DNA from: Psychrobacillus lasiicapitis
Lineage (GTDB): Bacteria; Bacillota; Bacilli; Bacillales_A; Planococcaceae
Direction: 5' to 3'
Assembly: GCF_006861795.1 (NCBI RefSeq)
Contig: NZ_VDGH01000013.1
Span: forward strand, 45,359-109,358
Length of the DNA: 64,000 nt
Positions 55,553-64,000 of the stretch are shown here, in pieces. Below the pieces are notes generated by a model. It was not told the origin of the DNA, ran no database searches, and saw only the letters and a program-made list of their open reading frames with translations. Position numbers and translations under genes: made by a program. Every line of letters begins with the position of its first letter. Positions within the stretch are counted from its first letter, which is position 1.

Positions 55553-55627
55553 CGTAGTACTTACTACAAGAAGGAGTAAATCCTCTTTCCTTATTCAACT
55601 AAAGGGGCAGTTTAGTTGAATAAGAGA
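55546..55627 (+). repeat. CTAAC element copy 21, type B
   Basis: Overlaps the uppP stop (TTCTTCTAACG). Stem TTACT/AGTAA region, CTCTTTCC, then a perfect 13-bp 3' hairpin CTTATTCAACTAA/TTAGTTGAATAAG. Confidence 0.88.
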
Positions 55628-55680
55628 AGCGGAGATAGGAATTTCGTATTTGAAAAAAAGTTGAACCAAGAGGTGATTTT

Positions 55681-55892
55681 TTGTTTCTAGTTCCTATTAT
55701 AATCGCAATACTGTTCATAATGATTCAAGCGGAGATAAGTAAAAAGGGATTTATTAAGAGTAGTTTTATAATAGCTCTTCTTTTTACGTTTATAATAATA
55801 GCTTTTTTCAAACATCCAACCTATTAGTAATGATGTCATTAGTCTGTGTAAGTCTATGGTTAATGTTTATCGGGGCATTTGCAATAGGTTAA
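55681..55892 (+). pseudogene. Small membrane protein with a homopolymer frameshift
   Basis: TTG start behind AGAGGTG. LFLVPIIIAILFIMIQAEI and KSSFIIALLFTFIIIAFF form two helices; after the TTTTTT run at 55803-55808 the frame changes and QTSNLLVMMSLVCVSLWL then MFIGAFAIG completes a third helix. About 70 residues if restored; 48 if not. A 1-base slip or sequencing error. Function unknown. Confidence 0.5.
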
Positions 55893-55953
55893 TAAACATA
55901 CAATGACAGTATTTTGGATTGTGGAGATTTCATCACCTTTACTGAATATACAA

Positions 55954-55978
55954 AAGAAGGGGTTTAGTTTAATAAGGG
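55954..55978 (+). repeat. CTAAC element copy 22 (eroded 3' arm)
   Basis: GAAGGGGTTTAGTTTAATAAGGG. Weak match, placed just before IS remnants. Confidence 0.3.
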
Positions 55979-56040
55979 ATATTAATCAATTGTCTTGAAA
56001 AAGTATACTAGTCGAGAGTGATTCATTCTTACTCGAACGA

Positions 56041-56516
56041 GAAACTGTATATTCCTCTCCAACCAACCGCAGATTTTGTTTTATGGGCATATTCTCGGTC
56101 CATTACATACAGTGCGCCGTCTGCGTCGATAATGTGATTGACTGCATCGGAAGCAGATACGTTTCACGTAGATAGAATCATCTTTTCCGGAAAGACACTA
56201 TCGGGCGAAGCGACGACAATTCGGACATGTAGCTTGATCGACAGGAATCTTTTGAGATTGCCGTCCAATTTGCGGTGTTATTAGGCAAGTTGATATTGGT
56301 ACCATCAATGATTCTAAGGAGACAAACGTTTGCATTCAACCCTTTAGCATCCTCTTTTAAACGCCAGTAATGTGCATCCAAACGAACGAGACCTAAATGG
56401 TGATCGACTTTCATCCGATTTCTTCTAAAACTTGGGTTTAGAACAAAGTAATAATAATCGACATACGAACATATGGGTTGATTCATTATGGCGTATAATT
56501 TCTTCAATACATACAC
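56041..56516 (-). pseudogene. IS4-type transposase remnant
   Basis: Minus-strand pieces KVDHHLGLVRLDAHYWRLKE, LLRIIDGTNINLPNNTANWT, IKLHVRIVVASPDSVFPEKM and NHIIDADGALYVMDREYAHK follow the order of a DDE transposase (IDGT with the first Asp, VMDREY with a later acidic residue). They lie in different frames, with stops. The N- and C-terminal parts are missing and no terminal repeats were found. Confidence 0.8.
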
Positions 56517-56518
56517 GT

Positions 56519-56590
56519 AAGCCTAAGAGGTGATTGGTCAATTAGAGCAATCACTTCTTAGGCTAACGGAGCAGGTTCGTGAAAGAAGGA
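56519..56590 (+). repeat. CTAAC element copy 23 with long hairpin
   Basis: A 17-bp stem AGCCTAAGAGGTGATTG/CAATCACTTCTTAGGCT (one G-T pair) runs straight into CTAACGGAGCAGGTTCGTG then AAAGAAGG. The terminator-type stem here has no T-run. Confidence 0.7.
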
Positions 56591-56636
56591 CCTTCTAACA
56601 ATTATAAAGAAGTAACAATTAAAGGTGGTAGAATTA

Positions 56637-56843
56637 GTGAAAAATGATCTTGATGGTGAAAACTTTATTCGTACTGTGTTGATGACTTCTGTTGTAATAA
56701 TCTTAGAGTTAATACGAGTTTTAATCATAATGGCTATTGTGGTTGGCATTTTGGGTTATTTTGTTGGAGAAGTATATGTAAAAATTAGCACTGATATAGA
56801 CAGATATAGTTGGATGACTTATATCGCTATTATTGCAATTTAG
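56637..56843 (+). CDS. Small membrane protein
   Basis: 68 residues from a GTG 7 bases after AAAGGTGG. Helix 1 ILELIRVLIIMAIVVGILGY (about 24-44), helix 2 at the C-terminus (YSWMTYIAIIAI). A charged N-terminus (VKNDLDGENF). No family recognised. Bases 56844-57119 after it hold no convincing gene. Confidence 0.45.
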   Translation: MKNDLDGENFIRTVLMTSVVIILELIRVLIIMAIVVGILGYFVGEVYVKISTDIDRYSWMTYIAIIAI

Positions 56844-57119
56844 CGGACGGCATAAAGGAAAAGGTATAGAAATACTACCGAAATTAGTTTCTCAAATACT
56901 TATTTTCACTTCAATAAGTCAGTTATTCTTACCGCCAGTTCTGAGTTTCTTTTACAGCTAATGTGGGGGCAGACATAGCTGAAAAGGAAATAGATGAAAA
57001 AATATTTGAGGTAGCCTCTGTAGATGTAGATGTTTTTACACAAGCATCGACAGTCGGTGAAACACGAAGTGCCATTAGGGCAAATATAAAGTCGATATAC
57101 AATTTGGAGGAATCATATT

Positions 57120-57989
57120 ATGAAGTTAAAAGTTTATACATTAAATTCATTTGCAAAATCCATTGAGGGAGGGAACCCTGCCGGAGTGGTACTTAGTGCT
57201 GATTATCTAACAGATGAGGACATGAAAAAAATAGCAGGTATCATCGGTTTTAGTGAGACTGCTTTTGTCATGAAGTCAGAGCTTGCTGACTTCAAGGTTA
57301 GATTCTTTACACCTAATGAAGAGGTTGATCTTTGTGGCCATGCAACGATAGCAGCGTTCTATACACTTTCAAGCCAAGGATATATTAAACCAGGAAAATA
57401 TTCCCAAGAGACAAAGGCTGGAATTTTAAATGTGGAAGTAATGGAAGACCTATCAATTATGATGGATCAAAATGCTCCAAGCTATTATGAAATAATAGAC
57501 AAGGAAGAAATTGCAGATTCCTTAAATATTACTATAGATGAAATGTTGGAGGATCTACCAGTGCAAATTGTATCTACTGGCCTTAGGGATATATTTGTAC
57601 CGATTAGAAACTTAGATATATTAAATTCAATAAAGCCAGATTTTGAAAAAGTAACAAATATCAGCAGTAAATATAATACCATTGGTTATCATATTTTTAC
57701 ACTTGAAACACTAAAGGGTTCAAATGCTCACTGTAGAAATTTGGCACCTTTATATGGAATTCCAGAAGAATCTGCAACTGGTACATCCAATGGTGCCCTT
57801 TCTTGTTATCTATATAAATATGGTAAAATCAAACCTGAACATGATATTAATATATCTGTTGAGCAAGGTTACTCTATGAAAAAACCTTCAGAAATAATTA
57901 TAGCCTTAACCACTCAAGGGAAAGAAATTATTGAGGTAAAGGTGGGTGGAAAAGCATTGAATTTGTCTGAAACAGAGGTTGAAATATAA
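57120..57989 (+). CDS. PhzF family isomerase/epimerase
   Basis: 289 residues, diaminopimelate epimerase-like fold. SIEGGNPAGVVL near the N-terminus, catalytic Glu in GFSETAFVM, VDLCGHATIAAFY, and EESATGTSNGALSCYLYKYG in the second half. Members isomerise small secondary metabolites; role here unknown. ATG behind TTGGAGG. Confidence 0.88.
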   Translation: MKLKVYTLNSFAKSIEGGNPAGVVLSADYLTDEDMKKIAGIIGFSETAFVMKSELADFKVRFFTPNEEVDLCGHATIAAFYTLSSQGYIKPGKYSQETKAGILNVEVMEDLSIMMDQNAPSYYEIIDKEEIADSLNITIDEMLEDLPVQIVSTGLRDIFVPIRNLDILNSIKPDFEKVTNISSKYNTIGYHIFTLETLKGSNAHCRNLAPLYGIPEESATGTSNGALSCYLYKYGKIKPEHDINISVEQGYSMKKPSEIIIALTTQGKEIIEVKVGGKALNLSETEVEI

Positions 57990-58029
57990 TTGCAGAATAT
58001 AAATATCTAATAAATTGAAATAATAAGAT

Positions 58030-58076
58030 AGCCGGATTAGATGTTATGTTACATCTAGTATGGCTGTTTTTTTCTT
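58030..58076 (+). terminator. phzF terminator
   Basis: GATAGCC...GATGT/ACATC...GGCT stem followed by GTTTTTTTC. Confidence 0.75.
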
Positions 58077-58340
58077 AATTAAATATCCTTGGTAAAATGT
58101 TGGCTATTATTATAGCCAATTATATTTTAAGCATAAATTCGGGCTACATACAAAGGCAACCCACTTTATTAAAGGGGGGCGATGAAAATAATTATACTTT
58201 TTTCAGGGGATTTGAAGAGCTGTTCATTTAACAAGCAACTTAATCAGACCAGCAATGGTTTGAGCAATTAATAAAAAAGTAAGGAAAAAATAAACTCGGA
58301 AATGCTTCTTCAAGTTTATTTTTCTATTCCAAATCAATCA
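58077..58340. other. Intergenic stretch without a recognisable gene
   Basis: About 260 bp. A GGGGGGCGATGAAAATAATT motif at 58165-58185 looks like a ribosome site and ATG, but the frame closes after 14 codons. Otherwise only AT-rich sequence. Confidence 0.4.
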
Positions 58341-58372
58341 TTAATTATAAAACAGCCTAATTTATAGGCTGT
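58340..58372 (-). terminator. SRAP gene terminator
   Basis: AAACAGCCTA/TAGGCTGTTT stem; the T-run for the minus strand follows at 58345-58335. Confidence 0.75.
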
Positions 58373-59033
58373 TTAATAATCCTTCGTGATTGTTTTTCGG
58401 TGAATTTACTTCGCTAGAAACAGCATAAGCCTCCATAACGGATGCATCATACGGGACTAATAACCTTTTCAACGTTTCTTTTTCTTGTAGCTCCGTATTT
58501 AACCAAACCTTTTCATCTTCAGGTCTTAGTATCACAGGCATTCGGTCATGTATATCGGATACTAAGGAGTTTGCTTCCGTTGTCAGTATTGTACAGGAAT
58601 GAATGGTTTTTCCCTCTGGAGATTTCCATGACTCCCATAAACCTGCAACCGCAAAAACTTCATCTGTCTTCAACTTTATTCGCATGGGTATCTTACTAGA
58701 ATCATGTTTTTTCCATTCGAAGAAGGAATCCATTGGTATTAAGCACCTTCTTTTTGTAAAAGCATTGCAGAAACTTGGCTTTTGTTCCACTGTTTCCGAA
58801 CGTGCATTAATCATTTTGTACGAGACTTTTTCATCCTTTGCCCATCCTGGTATTAACCCCCACCTTAATTTTCCTAACCGATTCTTTTTACCGTCATTAA
58901 TGATAGAGACTACTTGTTGTGAGGGTGCTATATTATAGCTGGGTATGAATAAGTCCTCTTCCATCGAATATTCAATATCGAATCGTTCAAGCAATGATTC
59001 AAAATCTGTAAAAAGTGTATATCTTCCACACAC
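58362..59033 (-). CDS. SOS response-associated peptidase (SRAP/YedK/HMCES)
   Basis: 223 residues. GTG at 59033 is chosen because it places the catalytic Cys at position 2 (CGRYTLF), which becomes the N-terminus after Met removal; AGGTGA lies 5 bases upstream. Active-site set: Asn in SYNIAPSQ, KMINARSETV, Glu in RCLIPMDSFFEWKK and His in DIHDRMPVIL. The family crosslinks to abasic sites in single-stranded DNA. Confidence 0.92.
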   Translation of the reverse strand: MCGRYTLFTDFESLLERFDIEYSMEEDLFIPSYNIAPSQQVVSIINDGKKNRLGKLRWGLIPGWAKDEKVSYKMINARSETVEQKPSFCNAFTKRRCLIPMDSFFEWKKHDSSKIPMRIKLKTDEVFAVAGLWESWKSPEGKTIHSCTILTTEANSLVSDIHDRMPVILRPEDEKVWLNTELQEKETLKRLLVPYDASVMEAYAVSSEVNSPKNNHEGLLNSL

Positions 59034-59158
59034 AACTATCACCTGCTTTTTTCTTTCTCAATGGTATACATTATAGATCGCAATTGTAGTAATGATACGT
59101 GATTTGTTAATCTGTATGGATACTATTATGGGAGATTATTTACTTTCATATTCTTTTA

Positions 59159-59330
59159 TTATTTCTCGTAATTCTTTTTTTTGGTTTGATTGGTCACTTC
59201 TATATTGTATCTCTTTGCTTGCATTAGCTGATGTTTGTCTGGTGAATGGTTAAAAATTCCATTTATTGGGCGTATCCGATATGCTCCTTGTTCTTCTACT
59301 CTTCTCATTGCATCCTTTTCATCAGTTACT
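59159..59330 (-). pseudogene. Unrecognised minus-strand gene remnant
   Basis: The minus strand reads DEKDAMRRVEEQGAYRIRPI, then NGIFNHSPDKHQLM, and an upstream piece in another frame reads ALKRKFAEAGARVIASE. It looks like coding sequence but has no start and at least one frame change. Family unknown. Confidence 0.3.
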
Positions 59331-59580
59331 CCTATTCACTAGCGATGACTCTGGCACCTGCTTCTGCGAATTTCCGTTTCAAAGCCCATGAATTTGTTCA
59401 TCTCTGGAGTAAAACCAGAATTTATTTAATATTAGTTGCATCAATTTTGAAGAACAATAAAATACAAAATATATTCAAAAATTCTTCTAATCCGAAAAGG
59501 TTTAATTTAGGAATAAGCATCGATGATAAAAGGGGTTTTAAGTTTGAAAAGATTACGTAAAGAAGTTTAAATTTATAAGT

Positions 59581-59614
59581 GGATGGCTAAAATAACGAAT
59601 TATTGGATGGTTAC
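59581..59614 (+). promoter_or_regulatory. Twin GGATGG operator upstream of the MocR gene
   Basis: GGATGGCTAA (59581) and GGATGGTTAC (59605), starts exactly 24 bp apart. The same spacing and hexamer recur at 61186/61210 beyond the gene. Probable MocR binding site for self-control. Confidence 0.6.
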
Positions 59615-59687
59615 TTGTAAAAGTAATTACACTAGAATTTGATTGTTTAGGATGAGCTACTAATAAAATTTAAAAGGACTGTTACAT

Positions 59688-61118
59688 ATGGATTGGAAAC
59701 CAGATCGAAAAGCAAAAAAGGCTATATATAAACAACTTGCTGAGTATATTGAAAATAGAATAGCAGATGGTACTTTTCCACCAGATAAACAACTACCATC
59801 TGAAAGGTATTTAGCGAAGGAACTGGACTTAAACAGAAGCACCATAGTTGCTGCATATGACGAGTTGGAGTCGAATGGACTCATTGAAAGAACTAGAGGA
59901 AGTGGGACTACCATTAGTAAAGATATATGGGGTATTGCAAAGAAACGTATTCCGAGCTGGAATAGGTATATCGAAGCGGGATCTTTTTTACCTAATCTAC
60001 CTGTTACGCAAAGAATAAGAAATGAAACGGTAAATCATAAATTAATTAATTTAGCTAGCGGAGAATTGTCGGAAGACCTATTTCCCATGAATTTTTTAAG
60101 AGAAATTACTTCGACTCGTTCCTTCATTGGAAGCTTAGGATATGATCACCCTCAGGGTAGCGCTATCTTAAGAAATACCCTGACAAAACATGTAAATAAG
60201 TATCGAGAAATTGAAACCAATCCTTCTACAATCCTGATTACATCTGGGGCACAACAAGCCTTACACTTAGTCGTTCAGTGTTTGTTAAAGCCTGGAGATG
60301 CAGTTGCGATAGAAGACCCTTCTTATAATTATAATCTTCAAATTTTTCGATCAGCATGCTTAAAGGTATATTATTTGCCTGTCGATAAAGATGGCATCAA
60401 TCCCGATAATTTACTGTCATTATATAAAAAGCATCGAATTAGAATGATATTTTTAAATCCTACTTATCAAAATCCTACAGGTTCTTTCTTAAATGAAAAA
60501 CAACGTAAAGCTATTTTAAATATATCGTCAGAACTTGGAATTCCTGTAGTAGAAGACGATCCTTATAGCTTAACATCTTTTACTGGAGATAAAATCCCTA
60601 CACTGAAATCAATGGATGCTCACGGGAATGTATTATATATTAGCTCTTTGTCAAAAATTGTTGCTTCAGGGTTAAGAATTGGCTGGATTATAGGACCAAA
60701 ATCTGTCATAGAAAGATTATCTGATGCAAAACAACAAATAGACTTCGGCCATTCAAGCTTTACACAATGGATTGCTAATGATTTTATGGAATCTGAAAAT
60801 TTCCAGTATCATACTAAAAAATTGATAAAGGAATTAGTAAAACGGAGAAATCAAATTGTTGCAAGTCTTAATTTTTATTTAAAGGATCAGGTGGAGTTTT
60901 CTATTCCACTGGGCGGCATTCATATATGGTGCAAGATTAAAAAAGACTATAATGAAGTGCAATTACTAGAGGAATCTATTAAAAGGGGTGTAATTTATGT
61001 TCCTGGTTCAACAATGGGATCTAAAAAAGGGTTTGTCCGATTTACTTTTGCTAGAGAAGATGAAGAATCAATCGACAAAGGAATTAAACGATTTGCAGAA
61101 GCACTTCATTTTCTTTAA
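59688..61118 (+). CDS. MocR family regulator (GntR HTH fused to aminotransferase)
   Basis: 476 residues. N-terminal GntR winged helix (YIENRIADGTFPPDKQLPSE, RYLAKELDLNRSTIVAAYDE) then a fold-type I aminotransferase domain with PLP Lys in YISSLSKIVASGLRIGWI and the YxNPTGS-like NPTYQNPTGSF and EDDPYS motifs. MocR proteins sense amines or vitamin B6. Flanked by matching twin operators and ended by a terminator. The target gene is not certain. Confidence 0.92.
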   Translation: MDWKPDRKAKKAIYKQLAEYIENRIADGTFPPDKQLPSERYLAKELDLNRSTIVAAYDELESNGLIERTRGSGTTISKDIWGIAKKRIPSWNRYIEAGSFLPNLPVTQRIRNETVNHKLINLASGELSEDLFPMNFLREITSTRSFIGSLGYDHPQGSAILRNTLTKHVNKYREIETNPSTILITSGAQQALHLVVQCLLKPGDAVAIEDPSYNYNLQIFRSACLKVYYLPVDKDGINPDNLLSLYKKHRIRMIFLNPTYQNPTGSFLNEKQRKAILNISSELGIPVVEDDPYSLTSFTGDKIPTLKSMDAHGNVLYISSLSKIVASGLRIGWIIGPKSVIERLSDAKQQIDFGHSSFTQWIANDFMESENFQYHTKKLIKELVKRRNQIVASLNFYLKDQVEFSIPLGGIHIWCKIKKDYNEVQLLEESIKRGVIYVPGSTMGSKKGFVRFTFAREDEESIDKGIKRFAEALHFL

Positions 61119-61146
61119 ATAACTATGATTATCTTGGAATCTTCTT

Positions 61147-61177
61147 AAGAATCATGATCCTCATGATTCTTTTTTTA
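61147..61177 (+). terminator. mocR terminator
   Basis: AAGAATCATG/CATGATTCTT stem then TTTTTT. Confidence 0.9.
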
Positions 61178-61185
61178 TGGTAAAT

Positions 61186-61220
61186 GGATGGTCAAAACTT
61201 AGTTGGATTGGATGGTCACA
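61186..61220 (+). promoter_or_regulatory. Second twin GGATGG operator
   Basis: GGATGGTCAAAA (61186) and GGATGGTCACA (61210), 24 bp start to start, identical spacing to the site before mocR. Lies just after the mocR terminator, 250 bp upstream of the next gene. Confidence 0.6.
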
Positions 61221-61468
61221 AATATATTGAAAGACTTTATGATGGAGAAGTGAATAATCAAACAACCATTTAGGCTAATGAATAAGGTTTTTGAATTATA
61301 TACTCTATATACTTATAAATAGGTACTATTGGAATAGGTAATGTATATGAGGGGTTTGTGTGATTCCACAGAGGACAATATAGTTTTAAAAGAAAAGATT
61401 TTGCTATATTCTTTTCTACTAAAACTCCAAAAAAGTGTAAACAGAAATTCTCCAAGGAGTTGATATAT

Positions 61469-61912
61469 ATGACATCGATGACTATTTTAATTATAGTAAT
61501 TAGTACAATTTTAAAGATGTTAATGAGTCCGCCGAGTGCGGTTGTAGGATGGGTTGTAAGTAAATTTGAACTTCATCCAAAGCTTGATTCAAAAGATGTT
61601 ACTGTAACATTTAACGGAAAGGAATTAGAAGAGATAGAAAAAAATATATTTACTGACTATTTTAATGAAGCTCTATTTCTCGAGAGAAAACAGATATTTC
61701 CAGGTAATGAAGAAAACTTCCTAAATCCAGAGACGGATGTGATACCGTTTGTCATCAACGTAAAAAGTAAAAACAAAGAAATGAATTTCTTTGTTTATAG
61801 TGACGAAGATCAATTTGATGTGATTAAGCAGTGGAAGAAGAAAGTTGCGTATTATACACTTAGTTCTGAGTCTCTAAAAAAGTTTGCTATATCAAATAGT
61901 ATTAATGTATAG
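61469..61912 (+). CDS. YfmQ family protein
   Basis: 147 residues. One N-terminal membrane helix (MTILIIVISTILKMLM), then a soluble domain with FELHPKLDSKDVTVTFNGKE and VYSDEDQFDVIKQWKKKVAY, matching B. subtilis YfmQ, whose function is unknown. ATG 61469 sits 9 bases after AAGGAG. It is the nearest gene downstream of the second MocR-type operator. Confidence 0.7.
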   Translation: MTSMTILIIVISTILKMLMSPPSAVVGWVVSKFELHPKLDSKDVTVTFNGKELEEIEKNIFTDYFNEALFLERKQIFPGNEENFLNPETDVIPFVINVKSKNKEMNFFVYSDEDQFDVIKQWKKKVAYYTLSSESLKKFAISNSINV

Positions 61913-62062
61913 AGAAAAAAGGCAGGATAGCTGCTTTCCTATGTAATAGGAAAGTTGCCGAAAGAACTTTTGATATTGGTTTAGGAATGAGTCTAGGTTT
62001 AACTGGATTGAACGAATTCAACGAATTTGTTCATCAAGATTATTGCCGTATTGTTAATTAAG

Positions 62063-62098
62063 GAACAAGTGTCCTCTATATAGCGGGCACTTGTTTTT
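62063..62098 (+). terminator. Intrinsic terminator
   Basis: AACAAGTGTCC pairs with GGGCACTTGTT, followed by TTTTAA. It lies 150 bp after the YfmQ gene with unassigned sequence in between. Confidence 0.75.
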
Positions 62099-62355
62099 AA
62101 TTGAAGAAAATGTTAATTAGAATATAAGATTGAGTTATTTCTAACACAATTGATGCAAAAGATTTTCGGTGTAAAAGGGCATACTATCTCTTGACTTAAT
62201 AGATGCTGACTAATATTGATACGCTGAGGAAAGACATCTATTTTATGTCTGGGAAGTTAATTATTAGAGAAAACAATACCGACAGAAAGTGCTTCTTAGT
62301 CTGTTCAAATTTTCGGAGGTGTTCTAGTACGTGAAAAGATATTAGTATACTAGTT

Positions 62356-62463
62356 AATCCTATTAAATGTTCTTCTTGTGGTGGATATATGGTAAAAAGA
62401 AAAGGAGAGTTTTAAGGTCGTACCAATTATCCAATTTGTAAAAATTCCTATGATATTAAATAG
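62356..62463 (+). pseudogene. Topoisomerase-type zinc ribbon remnant
   Basis: Reads NPIKCSSCGGYMVKRKGEF, stop, GRTNYPICKNSYDIK: the C4 zinc-finger pattern CxxCG...RxGxFxGCxNYPxC, with an in-frame TAA and the third Cys changed to Arg. Such ribbons sit at the end of DNA topoisomerase I and of NERD/restriction-type proteins. Bases 62100-62355 before it give no clear frame. Confidence 0.55.
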
Positions 62464-62498
62464 GAAAAGAATAAAAACCATGTAGTACAAAAAGGACT

Positions 62499-62589
62499 AC
62501 TACTAACGAGGCTTTAGTTAAAGATAATGGGTTGCTTAGGCAACTTTTTTTTATTATTGAACTAACGTCGCAGGTTAGTTTATAAAGGT
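62499..62589 (+). repeat. CTAAC element copy 24, type C
   Basis: ACTACTAACGAGGCTTTAG, stem GTTGC-ttag-GCAAC then TTTTTTTT, 3' arm GAACTAACGTCGCAGGTTAG. Confidence 0.85.
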
Positions 62590-62637
62590 ATTAGAACAAA
62601 TAACAATCCTATATTTTAAAGCAGTGGGAGGATTAGA

Positions 62638-63075
62638 ATGAAAAGATGCCTATGGATATTAATTTTTTTATTTTTTATAACTGGATGCCAATCAAAAGAA
62701 AATAAAGATTTGAAACCACCCCATCCGACTATAACAGTTAATAATCAAGAAATTTCTTATGTAATGGGGGCATATTCTTGGTCGGAAAATGGAGAAGTAG
62801 TTAATGCTGACTCGGAATCCCCTGCTGAACTTGTAGAAAAGGTGAAGGTGCATGAAGTTCCAAGAGGGAAAACAATTTCAATTAACTTTGACTACAAAGC
62901 TTCTTCAATCGAAATTGGTATTTGGGAAAACAATGGTGTGGATTTTAAAAGATCTAATAACCATGAATTTACAATACCAGAGGAAGAAGGCGAATTCATT
63001 TTTGTCATTCACGCAAGTTGGGATCAAGGTGATGGAATTTATGCTTTTCGAATTAAAACTATTAATAACTACTAA
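62638..63075 (+). CDS. Lipoprotein, 145 residues
   Basis: Signal MKRCLWILIFLFFITGC with lipobox ITGC (Cys 17), then a beta-rich outer domain (PTITVNNQEISYVMGAYSWS; ISINFDYKASSIEIGIWENN; EFIFVIHASWDQGDGIYAF). No enzyme motif. Resembles small Bacillus surface lipoproteins of unknown role. Good GGGAGG site; single gene in its CTAAC interval. Confidence 0.8.
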   Translation: MKRCLWILIFLFFITGCQSKENKDLKPPHPTITVNNQEISYVMGAYSWSENGEVVNADSESPAELVEKVKVHEVPRGKTISINFDYKASSIEIGIWENNGVDFKRSNNHEFTIPEEEGEFIFVIHASWDQGDGIYAFRIKTINNY

Positions 63076-63118
63076 TCTCTCTTAAGTTAAAAAATAAGAT
63101 TGTGAAAGTCTGTCTGAA

Positions 63119-63200
63119 CTTAAACTAACGGGTGCTTTACTTCAATAAATGGTATAGCATTTTTCTTATTGAACTAACAAAGGAGGTTAATTGAAGAAGG
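63119..63200 (+). repeat. CTAAC element copy 25, type B
   Basis: TTAAACTAACGGGTGCTTTA, stem GCTTTAC/GTATAGC then ATTTTT, 3' arm GAACTAACAAAGGAGGTTAA. Confidence 0.88.
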
Positions 63201-63274
63201 AAAAAAAGTTTGAGTATAGAATTTATCTATAGTAACATTCTTACATTTCTGAAATTAGTAAAGGGGATGCACTT

Positions 63275-63715
63275 ATGACGGAGGGTTTTTTCAAAGTTCA
63301 AGACGTATTTGAAAATTACAAAACTGCAGTTTACGAAAAAGATGTTGAAAAATTCTTATCCGTGTATGCTCCTGAATTGCATATTTATGATTGTTGGGGG
63401 AGGTGGGAGATTACGGGAATTTCTTCATGGAAGGAAAGTGTAGTAGAGTGGTTTAATGGATTGAACGAGGATGGTGTTTTACTTAAAGTTTACTTTAATG
63501 ACCTAGTAGTTGAAGAAAGTTCATTTCTCGCATTTGTACATTGTGTTGTGACATTTGCTGCTCATCAAGAAAATTCTGGTGAGAAACTTCGTCAAATGAC
63601 AAATCGGTTCACATATGGTTTAAAAAATGTGAATGAGTCTTGGGTCATAGCTCATGAGCATTCGTCATTGCCTATAAATATGGAAACTGGTAAGGGAATT
63701 TTTAACTTGAAGTAG
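63275..63715 (+). CDS. SnoaL/NTF2-like protein
   Basis: 146 residues with a cone-shaped alpha+beta barrel pattern: VQDVFENYKTAVYEKDVEKF, LSVYAPELHIYDCWGRWEIT, SSWKESVVEWFNGL and a C-terminal AHEHSSLPINMETG. Typical of small DUF4440-like enzymes or binding proteins. Single gene in its CTAAC interval, 60 bp before copy 26. Confidence 0.8.
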   Translation: MTEGFFKVQDVFENYKTAVYEKDVEKFLSVYAPELHIYDCWGRWEITGISSWKESVVEWFNGLNEDGVLLKVYFNDLVVEESSFLAFVHCVVTFAAHQENSGEKLRQMTNRFTYGLKNVNESWVIAHEHSSLPINMETGKGIFNLK

Positions 63716-63774
63716 AAAATAAAATATTTTGATTGGAGATATAAAGGGATTGATTGCTGCTGTAATTCCTTTAT

Positions 63775-63866
63775 TCTTAAGCTAACGGGTGCTTTATTAA
63801 AGATCATGGGGGTTGCTTATGTAACTCTTTTTTACTGGATTAACATGGCAGATTAGTTGGGGAAGT
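63775..63866 (+). repeat. CTAAC element copy 26, type C
   Basis: CTTAAGCTAACGGGTGCTTTA, stem GGTTGC-ttat-GTAACT then CTTTTTT, 3' arm ATTAACATGGCAGATTAG. Confidence 0.85.
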
Positions 63867-63953
63867 ACGTAGGAAAATGTACGTAAAAATGGAACTTATT
63901 TGTCTTACGAACGTATAAAAGTATAATCGGCAGGATTGTTTGGAGGGGTTTTG

Positions 63954-64000
63954 TTGCGTTATGATTACATTAGTCAGTTCTTTATAAGTTTATCGATTTG
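63954..64000 (+). CDS. Start of a gene cut by the window edge
   Basis: TTG behind TGGAGGGG begins LRYDYISQFFISLSI and stays open to the window end. Position 88 bp after CTAAC copy 26 fits the next cassette gene. Too short to identify. Confidence 0.4.
   Translation, partial: MRYDYISQFFISLSI

Noticed and set aside
56963-57166. 67-codon ORF before phzF
   Set aside because: Weak start, overlaps the phzF start in another frame, no family; probably chance or an eroded fragment.
59246-59560. 104-codon + strand ORF
   Set aside because: No ribosome site and poor coding character; the opposite strand looks more like decayed coding sequence.

Overview
The window looks like a low-GC, Gram-positive chromosome from the order Bacillales, most plausibly a spore former of the Caryophanaceae/Planococcaceae-Lysinibacillus type. 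This rests on strong AGGAGG ribosome sites, frequent TTG/GTG starts, a phenylalanine dehydrogenase of the Lysinibacillus/Sporosarcina type, a YumC-type ferredoxin reductase, and YfmQ and MocR proteins. No rRNA, tRNA or CRISPR array was seen.

Left flank (about 1-9.5 kb). This is a decaying accessory array. Short genes (CPBP protease, tiny membrane proteins, GNAT, alpha/beta hydrolase, DinB) are separated by a dispersed element of about 80-140 bp that I label the CTAAC element. Many genes here are broken: three small membrane-protein genes, a frameshifted hydrolase, a 5'-truncated lrp joined head-to-head to a 5'-truncated cynS, and a truncated GNAT duplicate joined to an SMR efflux fragment.

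Central block (about 9.7-42.6 kb). This is a coherent aromatic catabolic island with no CTAAC element. (1) paa genes: paaK, a ferredoxin-NADP reductase and ferredoxin remnant, paaABCD, an EthD protein, paaF, paaG, an aldehyde dehydrogenase, paaH, paaJ, a nonsense-broken enoyl-CoA hydratase, paaX and a paaY-like carbonic anhydrase. (2) An upstream-pathway operon: FlK-like thioesterase, phenylalanine dehydrogenase and a complete 2-oxoacid dehydrogenase complex (E1alpha, E1beta, E2, E3). Together these could turn phenylalanine into phenylpyruvate and then directly into phenylacetyl-CoA, the substrate of PaaABC. (3) A TrpXYZ-like aromatic amino acid ABC importer. (4) The homoprotocatechuate meta-cleavage set: two HpaG halves, HpaF, HpaB, HpaC, a DapA-family aldolase, HpaE and HpaD. 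The block thus appears able to import and degrade phenylalanine and tyrosine or their arylacetates.

Right flank (about 42.7-64 kb). The CTAAC array resumes, all copies in the same orientation. Most intervals hold one + strand gene: SDR, GNAT, methyltransferase, aspartate racemase, GNAT, MFS exporter, UppP, lipoprotein, SnoaL-like. A truncated XerC/D-type tyrosine recombinase sits at the edge of the array. Larger intervals carry a cupredoxin, a polysaccharide deacetylase, a nonsense/frameshift rsgA paralogue coupled to a phosphotransferase, PhzF, an SRAP protein and a MocR regulator with matched twin operators.

The most unusual signal is the CTAAC element. It is a structured, terminator-bearing repeat found 20+ times in one orientation. 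Copies often begin 6-22 bp after a stop codon and end just upstream of the next gene's ribosome site. The layout resembles an integron cassette array, but the motif is not a canonical attC. The tandem nonsense mutations and frameshifts could be real decay or, in part, sequencing error; only reads or relatives can separate these.
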